This document shows, in pieces, positions 37,652 through 45,369 of a DNA stretch of 64,000 nucleotides. Both the position numbers and the translations under genes were made by a program. Under the pieces are notes generated by a model. It worked only from the letters and a program-made list of their open reading frames with translations. It made no database searches and was not told the origin of the DNA. How positions within the stretch are numbered: the stretch's first letter is position 1; the number at the start of each line of letters is the position of its first letter. The DNA comes from Mycolicibacterium crocinum (GTDB taxonomy: Bacteria; Actinomycetota; Actinomycetes; Mycobacteriales; Mycobacteriaceae), in assembly GCF_022370635.2 (NCBI RefSeq), contig NZ_CP092362.2, positions 186,001 through 250,000 on the forward strand, written 5' to 3'.

Positions 37652-39405
37652 CCGTCGAAGTGACCGACCCGTCGGATTGGCGGCTGTGCGTCGACGCCAC
37701 CGGCCTGTTGCGCGCGTTCAACGAAGCGGGCGCGATTGAGGCCTCCGATGTCCTTGTCGCACAACGGCTGACAGCTCTGGGTAAGGAGTCCAACGAGCTG
37801 GTCGCACTGGCGATCGCGTTCGTGGTGCGAGCGGTGCGCGGCGGCTCGGTGTGCGTGGAGCTCGCGGCGGTGCCCGAGCAGGTCGACATCGACGGCCTGC
37901 CGTGGCCGGAACCTCAGGCGTGGTTGGCCGCCGTCGCGGCCAGCCCGTTGCTCAGCGCGCCGGCCGTGCTGCACCTCGACGACGACCTGCTGTATTTCGA
38001 CCGGTACTGGCTGGAGGAACGCCAGGTCGCCACCGATGTACTGACGTTGGCGGGTGTTCGAAGCAGCCGTCAATTACCCGACATCGCACGGCTTTTCCCG
38101 GCCGGTTACGACGAGCAACGCCGGGTCGCCGAAGTCGCACTGTCTCAGGGACTGACCGTACTGACCGGCGGACCGGGCACCGGCAAGACCACCACGGTGG
38201 CCAGGCTGCTGGCGCTGCTGGCGGAGCAGGCCGAGCTGGAGGTAAAGCCACCGCTGCGCATCGCGTTGGCCGCGCCGACCGGCAAGGCGGCCGCTCGGCT
38301 GCAGGAGGCGGTGCAGGCCGAGGTCGACAAGCTGTCGTCTGCCGACCGAGCCCGGCTGCAGGGACTGCGCGCCACCACGCTGCACCGTCTGCTGGGTCCG
38401 CTGCCCAGGACGTCGGCACGGTTTCGGCACCACCGTGAGAATCGGCTGCCGCATGACGTGATCGTCGTCGACGAGACGTCGATGGTGTCGCTCACGATGA
38501 TGGCGCGGCTGGTCGAGGCGGTCCGGCCGGATTCGCGGCTGCTCCTCGTCGGCGATCCCGACCAGCTCGCATCGGTGGAAGCCGGTGCGGTACTGGCCGA
38601 TCTCGTGGAGGGGCTCAGCGCGCGCGGCGACACCCCGGTGGCCAAACTGATCACCCCGCACCGTTTCGGTGCGTCGATCGGCGCGCTGGCCCTGGCGATC
38701 CGGGTCGGTGACGCCAACCGCGCCATCGACGTTCTCAACGCCGGCGGTGAGCACATCGAGTGGGTCGACACCGAAGAACCGGCCGATGCTCTGCGCCGGG
38801 TGCTGGTGCCGCACGCGATTCGGCTGCGTGAGGCGGCGGTGCTGGGTAACGGGCAGGCCGCATTGACCACGCTGGACGAGCACCGGTTGCTCTGTGCGCA
38901 TCGGCGCGGACCACATGGGGTGGCGTACTGGAACCGTCAGGTCGAGCGGTGGCTGGCCGAGGAGACCGATGCGCCGCTGTGGGCGTCCTGGTATGCGGGA
39001 CGACCGGTGTTGGTCACCGCCAACGACTACGGGTTGCGGCTGTACAACGGCGACATCGGCGTGACGGTGCTGCGCGACGGGGTGTTGCGCGCGGTGATGG
39101 CCGGCGCCGACGGTCCCGCCGAGTTCGCGACCAGCCGGCTGGCCGATATCGAGACCATGCATGCGATGACCATCCACAAGAGCCAGGGCTCCCAGGTTTC
39201 TGAGGTGACTGTGCTTCTGCCGCCGACTGATTCGCGTCTGCTGAGTCGCGAGCTGTTGTACACCGCGGTGACCCGGGCGAAGACGAAGGTGCGGGTGGTG
39301 GGCTCGGCCGAGCAGCTCCGTGCCGCGGTGGGGCGACGGGCGGCGCGCGCGAGCGGGCTCAGCCGCCGGCTGACTGCAGTGACGCCGAACGTCACACCAG
39401 AGTGA
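37648..39405 (+). CDS. recD: Exodeoxyribonuclease V subunit alpha (RecD)
   Basis: This 585-residue 5'-3' helicase of superfamily 1 has Walker A TGGPGTGKTTT at about residues 173-183, Walker B VVDETSMVS and the C-terminal motif AMTIHKSQGSQ, followed by LYTAVTRAK. It completes the recCBD operon. Its last codons fall inside a 25-bp dispersed repeat that recurs downstream, so the extreme C-terminus (TPNVTPE) is probably repeat-derived. Confidence 0.94.
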   Translation: MTVEVTDPSDWRLCVDATGLLRAFNEAGAIEASDVLVAQRLTALGKESNELVALAIAFVVRAVRGGSVCVELAAVPEQVDIDGLPWPEPQAWLAAVAASPLLSAPAVLHLDDDLLYFDRYWLEERQVATDVLTLAGVRSSRQLPDIARLFPAGYDEQRRVAEVALSQGLTVLTGGPGTGKTTTVARLLALLAEQAELEVKPPLRIALAAPTGKAAARLQEAVQAEVDKLSSADRARLQGLRATTLHRLLGPLPRTSARFRHHRENRLPHDVIVVDETSMVSLTMMARLVEAVRPDSRLLLVGDPDQLASVEAGAVLADLVEGLSARGDTPVAKLITPHRFGASIGALALAIRVGDANRAIDVLNAGGEHIEWVDTEEPADALRRVLVPHAIRLREAAVLGNGQAALTTLDEHRLLCAHRRGPHGVAYWNRQVERWLAEETDAPLWASWYAGRPVLVTANDYGLRLYNGDIGVTVLRDGVLRAVMAGADGPAEFATSRLADIETMHAMTIHKSQGSQVSEVTVLLPPTDSRLLSRELLYTAVTRAKTKVRVVGSAEQLRAAVGRRAARASGLSRRLTAVTPNVTPE

Positions 39406-39447
39406 CGCGGGGCGTCGAACGTGACGCTGGTGTGACGCTCGGCGATC
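39384..39447. repeat. Inverted pair of a short dispersed element
   Basis: Two copies of an element with consensus CGCCGAGCGTCACACCAG face each other: plus-strand copy at about 39384-39408, minus-strand copy at about 39418-39447. Together they can fold into a stem-loop between the recD stop and the convergent sigma-factor gene. A third copy lies at 40922-40951. The pair may act as a bidirectional terminator; small REP-like elements of this kind are known from other bacteria. Confidence 0.65.
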
Positions 39448-39451
39448 GCGG

Positions 39452-40303
39452 TCAGCGGGCCGACGGGTCTGCTGTCGCCTCGATCTTGGCGACAAGCCCG
39501 TCCTTGATGGTGAGGACGACGACGGCGAACAGTCGCCGCTCGCTGAACGCCAACGCGACGGGCCGTCCGACCGGACCGCTGACAAGTGTTGCGCCGGTGA
39601 GGTAGCGCAGCAGATTCCGGCCGACGGCTTGCTGACCGTGGTTCACCTGCGGCGGCGGCGCCGGATCGGCCAGGATCGTGCCGACGCCCCATACGTCGGG
39701 CGCCAGCACCGCGGTCAACGCTTCCAGATCGCCGTCAGCACAGGCGGCGATGAACCGCTCGGTGACCAGATGGTGTTCGGTCTCGTCGACCACGGTGGTG
39801 ATCGGTGCGGCGGCGTGGATCTTCGTGCGCGCACGGCGCGCCAACTGCCGGCAGGTAGCTGCCGGGCGGCCGACCGTCGCGGCGATGTCGTCGAACGGCA
39901 CCCGAAACACGTCGTGCAGGACGAACGCCACTCGCTCGGGCGGGCTGAGCCGTCCCAGTACCTCGAACAGCGCGTCGTGCACCTCGTCGTCGAGAGTCAC
40001 CCGGTCACCCGGATCCTGCATGGAGCTGTGGTGCAGCGGTGTCGACCGTTCCATCACGTCGGCCTCGGCGGTGGTGACTCGTCGGTGCCGGGCCGAGCGA
40101 ACCTGGTCCAGGCACAGTCGGCTGCTGACCACGGTGAGCCAGCCGCGCGGATCGTCGATGCTGTCCGGCTCCGACTGGGACAGTCGCAGAAAGGCCTCTT
40201 GCACAACGTCTTCCGCATCGCCGATATCGCCGACCATCTGATACGCCAGATTGATCAGGTAGGGGCGATGGGCCCGCAACAGGGCAGGCAGGGAATCGCT
40301 CAT
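39452..40303 (-). CDS. sigJ: ECF RNA polymerase sigma factor, SigJ-like
   Basis: This 283-residue protein has sigma region 2 (LINLAYQMVGDIGDAEDVVQE) and region 4 (SPPERVAFVLHDVFRVPFDD, then AATVGRPAATCRQLARRAR). A C-terminal SnoaL-like domain follows (about residues 170-283), the layout of SigJ/ECF41-type factors. In these the C-terminal domain takes the place of an anti-sigma factor. An ATG at 40303 matches the family start (SDSLPALLRAHRPYL). The target genes are unknown, though ECF41 factors often control a neighbouring oxidoreductase; here the divergent nitroreductase is a candidate. Confidence 0.85.
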   Translation of the reverse strand: MSDSLPALLRAHRPYLINLAYQMVGDIGDAEDVVQEAFLRLSQSEPDSIDDPRGWLTVVSSRLCLDQVRSARHRRVTTAEADVMERSTPLHHSSMQDPGDRVTLDDEVHDALFEVLGRLSPPERVAFVLHDVFRVPFDDIAATVGRPAATCRQLARRARTKIHAAAPITTVVDETEHHLVTERFIAACADGDLEALTAVLAPDVWGVGTILADPAPPPQVNHGQQAVGRNLLRYLTGATLVSGPVGRPVALAFSERRLFAVVVLTIKDGLVAKIEATADPSAR

Positions 40304-40329
40304 GTCATAGACGACGAATCGGCATGGCA

Positions 40330-40358
40330 GAAAGTTACCGCCGTGCGGTGTCACTTTC
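40330..40358. promoter_or_regulatory. Stem-loop in the sigma-factor leader
   Basis: A bipartite inverted repeat lies 27 bases before the sigma-factor ATG: outer arms GAAAGT/ACTTTC and inner arms ACCGC/GCGGT around a CGT loop. It could be an operator or an RNA hairpin covering the ribosome site. No strong ribosome site is visible for this gene, which makes translational control plausible. Confidence 0.45.
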
Positions 40359-40380
40359 CACAAAGTCGTCTCGTCCTAGA

Positions 40381-40438
40381 GATCGATTGAGCGCTCACGC
40401 TCGATCATCGGCTGAGATGTGCGACGTGGACGCTCAAT
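40381..40438. promoter_or_regulatory. Palindromic region between sigma factor and nitroreductase
   Basis: An imperfect palindrome at 40381-40406 has GATCGA/TCGATC outer arms and GAGCG/CGCTC inner arms. In addition ATTGAGCG (40386-40393) is repeated in inverted form as CGCTCAAT at 40431-40438. The region separates the divergent sigma factor and nitroreductase and is a plausible shared regulatory site. The binding protein is unknown. Confidence 0.4.
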
Positions 40439-40483
40439 GAACGGTTCTGCGCAGCACACCACCCTGCTAACCGAGGAGATCTC

Positions 40484-40930
40484 ATGACCAACCCGCAACC
40501 ACCCCGCTGGCTCAAACCGATGAACCGATTCATGATGGCCGTGCAGAAGCTCGGGCTGCACACCGGACCCGCCTACGTGCTCACCGTTCCCGGTCGCAAG
40601 TCCGGCAAGCCGCGCAGCACGCCGATGACGCCCTTCTCCTACGACGGCGGTTTGTACACCGTCGCTGGCTATCCCGGGGCGGACTGGGCTCGCAACGCCA
40701 AGGCGGCAGGCACCGGCACGCTCAGCCGCGGGCGCCGATCCCGACGGGTCAGGATCGTCGAACTCGGGGCGGAGGAATCGAAACCGGTGCTGCGGGCATT
40801 TCCCGAACAGGTACCGGTCGGAGTGATGTTCGCCAAGCGGTCAGGCCTGGTGCGCCACGGCACACCCGACGAATTCGAAGCGCTGGCAGGCACCCTCGCG
40901 GTGTTCCGCTTCGACGAGCTGCCAACGTGA
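40484..40930 (+). CDS. Deazaflavin (F420)-dependent nitroreductase family protein
   Basis: This 148-residue split-barrel protein has the family motif TVPGRKSGKPRSTPMTPF and YTVAGYPGADWARNAKA, as in Ddn-like F420H2-dependent reductases. Such enzymes reduce quinones or activate nitro-drugs. It starts with an ATG after GAGGAGATCTC. It is divergent from the SigJ-like sigma factor, and its stop codon lies in a third copy of the short dispersed element. Confidence 0.9.
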   Translation: MTNPQPPRWLKPMNRFMMAVQKLGLHTGPAYVLTVPGRKSGKPRSTPMTPFSYDGGLYTVAGYPGADWARNAKAAGTGTLSRGRRSRRVRIVELGAEESKPVLRAFPEQVPVGVMFAKRSGLVRHGTPDEFEALAGTLAVFRFDELPT

Positions 40931-40951
40931 CTCTGGTGTGACGCTCGGCGA
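40922..40951 (-). repeat. Short dispersed element, third copy
   Basis: On the minus strand this segment reads CGCCGAGCGTCACACCAG and continues AGTCACGTT, matching the pair at 39384-39447 with few mismatches. It overlaps the nitroreductase stop codon and lies just before the convergent ABC permease stop. All three copies sit at gene ends, which fits a terminator or REP-like role. Confidence 0.6.
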
Positions 40952-40960
40952 GAAAACCGC

Positions 40961-41785
40961 CTAGCGCACCAGTCGGCGCAGCAGCGCCGACGCCGCGGCG
41001 ATGCCGAGCACCGCCGCCAGCGCCAGCACTCCGAGATCGAGCCACGGATGCGCGGAGGGAATGCCCACCAGCAGCAACCGCAGCGAATCCACCTCGTAAG
41101 AGAGCGGATTCACCCGCGACAGCCACCGCAACCACTCGGGCATCACCGCCACCGGATACAGGGCGTTCGACGCGAAGAACAGCGGCATCGTGATGGCCTG
41201 GCCGATGCCCATCAGTCGGTCCCGGTTACGTACCAGCCCGGCCAATGTCATCGACAGGCAGGCGAAGAACGCCGACCCGAGCATCACCACACCCATCGCG
41301 GCCACGATGCGTAACGGGTTGTGCGTCATCTGGATTCCCATGAGGTAGGCCAGCACCAGCACGCCGATCACCTGCGCCACCGAACGCACTCCGGCGGCGA
41401 AGGCCTTCCCCGTCACCAATGCCGACGCCGGGGCGGGGGTCACCATCAACTTCGCCAGGATGCCGGCGTCGCGATCCCAGATGATCTGGATGCCGTAGAA
41501 GATCGAGATGAACAGTGCCGACTGGGCGATAATGCCCGGCGCCAGGAACTCCAGATACGGCACCGACCCGGTGTTGATGACATGCAGCCGGTTGAAGGTG
41601 GTGCCAAAGATCAACAGCCACAACGCCGGCTGCACCGTTCGGGTGATCAACTCGGTGCGGTCGTGACGCAGCTTCTGCAACTCGACCCAGGCGAACGTCT
41701 GCATCCGGGCGGCCATGCTCGGCACCCGCCGCCAGCCGCGAGGCGCCTTCAGCAGCCGGGCGCCGGGAACGGAGTCAACCGGCAT
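40961..41785 (-). CDS. ABC-2 type transporter permease (DrrB-like)
   Basis: The 274-residue membrane protein has about six transmembrane helices and the ABC-2 region NRDRLMGIGQAITMPLFFASNALYP (about residues 195-220), typical of daunorubicin-type exporters. The ATG at 41785 (MPVDSVPG) lies within the end of the ATPase gene. It is encoded with its ATPase and a MarR repressor, so it probably exports a lipophilic compound or drug. The natural substrate is unknown. Confidence 0.88.
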   Translation of the reverse strand: MPVDSVPGARLLKAPRGWRRVPSMAARMQTFAWVELQKLRHDRTELITRTVQPALWLLIFGTTFNRLHVINTGSVPYLEFLAPGIIAQSALFISIFYGIQIIWDRDAGILAKLMVTPAPASALVTGKAFAAGVRSVAQVIGVLVLAYLMGIQMTHNPLRIVAAMGVVMLGSAFFACLSMTLAGLVRNRDRLMGIGQAITMPLFFASNALYPVAVMPEWLRWLSRVNPLSYEVDSLRLLLVGIPSAHPWLDLGVLALAAVLGIAAASALLRRLVR

Positions 41786-42584
41786 TGCGTGCCGCCTTCC
41801 GTCCGGCCCGGATCCCGCCGAGGCCGGATTGCGTTGCGGCGTCGTCGAGTCCGGATCCCGCGTAGTGCCGGAAGACGTCCTCCAGGGTGGCGTCGGGACC
41901 GACCTTCGCCTTGAGCTCAGCCGGCGTTCCGACCGCACGCAGCCGGCCGTGGTGCATCAGCGCCACCCGGTCGCAGAGCACGTCGGCCTCCTCCATGTAG
42001 TGGGTGGTCAGCAGCACCGTCATCCCGAACTCCTGTTGCATGCTCTGCACCTGCGTCCACACGCTGTCGCGGGCAATGGGATCCAAGCCCACGGTCGGCT
42101 CGTCCAGAATCAGCAGCGACGGCTGATTCACCAGGGCCTGAGCCAGTTCCAGACGCCGGACCATGCCGCCGGAGTAGGTGTTGGCCAACCGGTCGGCGAC
42201 GTCGACCAATTGCATGGCCTCCAGCGCCTCGTCGACGCGCTTCTTACGCGCCGCGCGCGGCACGTCGTAGAGCCGGGCGAACCATTCCACGTTCTGCCGA
42301 CCCGTCAGCACCGGTTCGATCGAAAGCTGTTGCGGCACATAGCCGAGGTTGTACCGAATGTCCATGGTGTCGCGCCGGGAGTCCAGTCCGAACATTCGGA
42401 CCTTTCCGTGCTGCACCGGGGTCAGTGTGGTGAGCACCCGCACGACGGTCGTCTTGCCGGCACCGTTGGGACCCAGCAGACCCAGCGTCTCGCCGGGTTG
42501 GACCTGCAACGTCAGATCGTCGACGGCCGTGAAGTCGCCGTAGCGGTGGGTCAGGTTCCGGCAGTCGATCGCGGGCGCGGTCAT
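41775..42584 (-). CDS. ABC transporter ATP-binding protein (DrrA-like)
   Basis: The 269-residue ATPase has Walker A GPNGAGKTT, signature YSGGMVRRLELA, Walker B LLILDEPTVGLDP and LTTHYMEEAD. A C-terminal DrrA-type tail follows (GPDATLEDVFRHYAG). It energises the adjacent ABC-2 permease. It starts in a 4-bp overlap with the marR-type gene and overlaps the permease gene by 11 bp. Confidence 0.92.
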   Translation of the reverse strand: MTAPAIDCRNLTHRYGDFTAVDDLTLQVQPGETLGLLGPNGAGKTTVVRVLTTLTPVQHGKVRMFGLDSRRDTMDIRYNLGYVPQQLSIEPVLTGRQNVEWFARLYDVPRAARKKRVDEALEAMQLVDVADRLANTYSGGMVRRLELAQALVNQPSLLILDEPTVGLDPIARDSVWTQVQSMQQEFGMTVLLTTHYMEEADVLCDRVALMHHGRLRAVGTPAELKAKVGPDATLEDVFRHYAGSGLDDAATQSGLGGIRAGRKAARNAG

Positions 42585-43027
42585 GATCGCTTCTCTCGCA
42601 GTGTCGTGGTGAGCTTGGCCAGCACGCGGAGGCCTTCGGCCAGGGCACGGGTGTCGTCCTCGTCGAGTTCGTCGAGTGCCTCGGCCAGCGTTGCGCGCCG
42701 CGCGGCCCGGGAGGCATCGGCGAGCTTCTGCGCCGGCGCAGTGAGCTCCAGGCGGCCGACCCGGCGGTCGTCGGGATCGGGGGTTCGCATCAGCAAGCCC
42801 TCCGACGACAGCTTGGACACCAGTGTCGACGCGGTGTTAGCGGCCAGACCCAGTTCGGCGGCGGCTGCGCTCACGGAGATACCCGGCTGCCTGGCGACCA
42901 GCCGCAGCAGCTCGGCCTGCGACTCGGTCAGTCCCACAAAAGAGGCGCCCGCGGCGCGACGGATGGTGCGACGGAATCTGCCGACAGTGCCGAACAAGTC
43001 GGCGACGAGATCGGTGCGAAGGCTCAC
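42581..43027 (-). CDS. MarR family transcriptional regulator
   Basis: This 148-residue winged-helix regulator has GLTESQAELLRLVARQPGIS, SVSAAAAELGLAANTASTLV (recognition region) and a wing PDPDDRRVGRLELT. The GTG at 43027 is preferred over a TTG one codon upstream. It overlaps the exporter ATPase gene by 4 bp. A near-perfect 25-bp palindrome lies 8 bases before its start, so it probably represses its own exporter operon until a ligand binds. Confidence 0.9.
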   Translation of the reverse strand: MSLRTDLVADLFGTVGRFRRTIRRAAGASFVGLTESQAELLRLVARQPGISVSAAAAELGLAANTASTLVSKLSSEGLLMRTPDPDDRRVGRLELTAPAQKLADASRAARRATLAEALDELDEDDTRALAEGLRVLAKLTTTLREKRS

Positions 43028-43034
43028 CAAACCA

Positions 43035-43059
43035 ACTTACCTCTGTTGCAGAGCTAAGT
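43035..43059. promoter_or_regulatory. MarR-type operator
   Basis: The inverted repeat ACTTA-C-CTCTG around TTG, then CAGAG-C-TAAGT, has 10 of 11 bases per arm complementary. It ends 8 bases before the MarR start, where a bound dimer would block the operon promoter. It also covers the stop codon of the upstream phosphoesterase gene. Confidence 0.75.
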
Positions 43060-43554
43060 CTTCTCGATGCGATGCTGCCGCACGTCAGCCAGCGCACCCG
43101 GGCGGGTGAGGACGGTCATGTAGGTGCAGAACGGCTGCCGGCGCCGGTCGGTCGGCGAGCCGGGATTCAACAGCCGCAGGCCGGTCTTCGCGGTGGTGTC
43201 CCACGGAATGTGGCTGTGACCGAAGACCAGGACATCGGTGTGCGGGTACTGCTGCGCCATGCGCGCTTCCCGGCCGGACGCGGCGCCCGTCTCGTGAACG
43301 ACTGTGAAGCGCAGGCCGTCCAGCGTCACCTCGGCGCACTCCGGCAACCGCGCCCGCAGTTCCGGGCCGTCGTTGTTGCCCCAACAGGCAACCAGGCGTT
43401 TGGAGCGCGCCGCCAGATCGTCGAGGACGCCCACCTCGACCCAGTCACCGGCGTGGATCACGACGTCGCTCTGGTCGACCTCGTGCCACACCTGTGCAGG
43501 CAGGTCGCGGGCGCGCTTGGGGATGTGGGTATCGGCCAGCAGCAGCAGGCGCAT
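43054..43554 (-). CDS. Metallophosphoesterase, YfcE/MJ0936-like
   Basis: This 166-residue protein carries the two-metal phosphoesterase motifs: ADTH near the start, GDWVE, a GNND variant of GNHD, HETG and GHSH. YfcE-like enzymes hydrolyse phosphodiesters; the natural substrate is unknown. The frame continues upstream, but the ATG at 43554 gives the family start MRLLLLADTH. It lies upstream of marR on the same strand and its stop falls inside the MarR-type palindrome. Confidence 0.88.
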   Translation of the reverse strand: MRLLLLADTHIPKRARDLPAQVWHEVDQSDVVIHAGDWVEVGVLDDLAARSKRLVACWGNNDGPELRARLPECAEVTLDGLRFTVVHETGAASGREARMAQQYPHTDVLVFGHSHIPWDTTAKTGLRLLNPGSPTDRRRQPFCTYMTVLTRPGALADVRQHRIEKT

Positions 43555-43570
43555 GGGGCCGATCCTGCCA

Positions 43571-43747
43571 CTAACCCCCGCCCTCGGCGCGGGCCTCGGC
43601 TCCGCTCTCGCCGGCGTCGAACGAATCGTCGGGACCGGTCTCACCGACGTAGGTGCCGTCGTCACCGTCCTTGCCGGCCCGTGACGAGGCGACCTTCGGG
43701 TCCTCGTGGACGTCCTCTTCGCTCTGGTCGTCTTCTGCGTTCGTCAT
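43571..43747 (-). CDS. Small acidic protein, 58 residues
   Basis: A complete frame from ATG (43747) to TAG (43571) encodes a very acidic, low-complexity protein: MTNAEDDQSEEDVHEDPK, then SSRAGKDGDDGTYVGETG and DDSFDAGESG. It is probably disordered. It is codirectional with the metallophosphoesterase, 16 bases away. Similar short acidic proteins are common in mycobacterial genomes, and the composition and codon use look coding rather than random. Function unknown. Confidence 0.6.
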   Translation of the reverse strand: MTNAEDDQSEEDVHEDPKVASSRAGKDGDDGTYVGETGPDDSFDAGESGAEARAEGGG

Positions 43748-43823
43748 GGACGCGGGACTACCCCGTGGCCGGGCCGGTCAACCCCTCGCACCGGCGTTTA
43801 TCCGGCCCTAGGCTGGAAATGCG

Positions 43824-44129
43824 ATGAACATGAACCGCGACGATGTGGAGAAGCGCTGGCACGATCCGGCGGCCTTCCGGGCGGCGGTCACCTACGTGGT
43901 CGCCGTCGTGGTGGTCGCCGGCGTCGCACTGGCGGCGACGCTGCTGTGGCACTCGCGGGTCGCGGGTGTTCTGGTTCCGGCCATCCTGTTCGTGGGCGGG
44001 GTCGGCGCCTTGGTCCAGACCTATCGGGTCTGGCGGGCCGAGGGCACCTGGCCCATCTGGCAGGGCGCGGGCTGGTTTCTGCTGGCGCTGATGCTGCTGT
44101 GCCTGGGAGTGCCCGTCGCGGTGTGGTGA
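43824..44129 (+). CDS. Small integral membrane protein of unknown function
   Basis: This 101-residue protein has a short polar start (MNMNRDDVEKRWHDPAAFR) and three membrane segments at about residues 22-42, 46-64 and 79-100. The short loop between the second and third segments contains RVWRAEGTWP. The next gene, a CoA transferase, begins 25 bases downstream. No family is recognised. Confidence 0.7.
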   Translation: MNMNRDDVEKRWHDPAAFRAAVTYVVAVVVVAGVALAATLLWHSRVAGVLVPAILFVGGVGALVQTYRVWRAEGTWPIWQGAGWFLLALMLLCLGVPVAVW

Positions 44130-44154
44130 GCCGGGCACCCGCCATACTCGTCGG

Positions 44155-45369
44155 GTGACCGATACGCCTGACCTGCCACTGGCCGGTATCCGCATCGTCG
44201 AGATTTCGAGCTTCGTGGCCGTGCCGCTGGCCGGGATGACGTTGGCCCAGCTGGGTGCCGAGGTCATCCGGGTCGACCCGGTTGGCGGCGCCGCCGACTA
44301 CAAGCGCTGGCCGTTGACCGACGACGGGACGAGCATCTACTGGGCCGGGCTCAACAAGAGCAAACGCTCGGTGGCCGCCGACATGCGAACGGCCGGAGGC
44401 CAGCAGCTGGTCGCCCGGCTGATCGCCGATGCCGGCATTCTGATCACCAATGTCGCTGGGCGGCAATGGCATTCCTACGAAGAACTCAGTGCAGTCCGTC
44501 CCGATCTGATCCATCTGGAAGTGGTCGGGCGCGCAGACGGATCCACCGGGGTGGACTACACCGTCAACGCGGCCACCGGTTTCCCCCTGGTCACCGGGTC
44601 ACCGACGCAGAGCGGCCCGGTCAACCATGTACTGCCGGCCTGGGATGTCAGCTGCGGTCTGTATGCCGCACTGGCGATCCTGGTGGCGTTGCGTCGGCGC
44701 GACACCACGGGGGCGGGCAGCCGCATCCGGCTCCCACTGGACGACGTGGCCCTGGCCACCGCGGCCAACCTCGGGTTTCTTACCGAGCCGATGGTGACCG
44801 GCGAGCAGCGCCCGCGCCTGGGCAACTCGATCTACGGCCAGTACGGCGAGAACTACACCAGCAGCGACGGGGCCACCTTCATGCTGGTGGCGCTGACCAA
44901 CCGGCACTTCCGCGACCTCGCCGAGCTCACCGGAACCACGAAAGCCGTTGCCGCCGTTGCCGAAGCGCTGGGTGCGGACTTCACCGACGAGGGTCAGCGC
45001 TACGAACATCGTGCGGTGCTGACCGGACTGTTCGCGCCGTGGTTTGCCCGCCACACCGCCGACGAGGTGACCGCCGCGCTGGCGGCCAGTTCGGTGCTGT
45101 GGGATCGCTACCTGGATTTCGCCGAGGTCGCCCGGCACCCGCGCGTGACGGAGAACCCGTTGTTCAGCCTGCTGGAGCAGCCGCGCATCGGCAGCTATCT
45201 CGCGCCGGGCCTGCCGATGTCGGTGGACGGAAAGCACGTTAGCGCCCAGCCCGCGCCCGCACTCGGTGACGACACCGCGGCGGTGCTGGCCGAGCTCGGG
45301 ATGACCGACAGCGAGATCACCGCGCTTGTCGAATCCGGAACTGTCACAACGGGATCCGGGCGCGCATGA
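44155..45369 (+). CDS. CaiB/BaiF family III CoA transferase
   Basis: The 404-residue enzyme moves CoA between acyl groups. The N-terminal block (LAGIRIVEISSFVAVPLAGM, then LAQLGAEVIRVDPVGG) and NKSKRSVAADM are typical, as is YTVNAATGFPLVTG. Family III enzymes use an aspartate nucleophile and serve carnitine, bile-acid or steroid metabolism; the substrate is not evident. It overlaps the thioesterase gene by 4 bp, so the two probably act on the same acyl-CoA pathway. Confidence 0.9.
   Translation: MTDTPDLPLAGIRIVEISSFVAVPLAGMTLAQLGAEVIRVDPVGGAADYKRWPLTDDGTSIYWAGLNKSKRSVAADMRTAGGQQLVARLIADAGILITNVAGRQWHSYEELSAVRPDLIHLEVVGRADGSTGVDYTVNAATGFPLVTGSPTQSGPVNHVLPAWDVSCGLYAALAILVALRRRDTTGAGSRIRLPLDDVALATAANLGFLTEPMVTGEQRPRLGNSIYGQYGENYTSSDGATFMLVALTNRHFRDLAELTGTTKAVAAVAEALGADFTDEGQRYEHRAVLTGLFAPWFARHTADEVTAALAASSVLWDRYLDFAEVARHPRVTENPLFSLLEQPRIGSYLAPGLPMSVDGKHVSAQPAPALGDDTAAVLAELGMTDSEITALVESGTVTTGSGRA

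Noticed and set aside
38074..39585. 503-codon minus-strand frame antisense to recD
   Set aside because: It is the mirror of recD, with no domain and a biased Arg/Gln-rich composition.
40961..43027. Antibiotic biosynthesis cluster suggested by the DrrAB-like exporter
   Set aside because: No synthase, tailoring or carrier-protein genes are present; it is a stand-alone regulated exporter.
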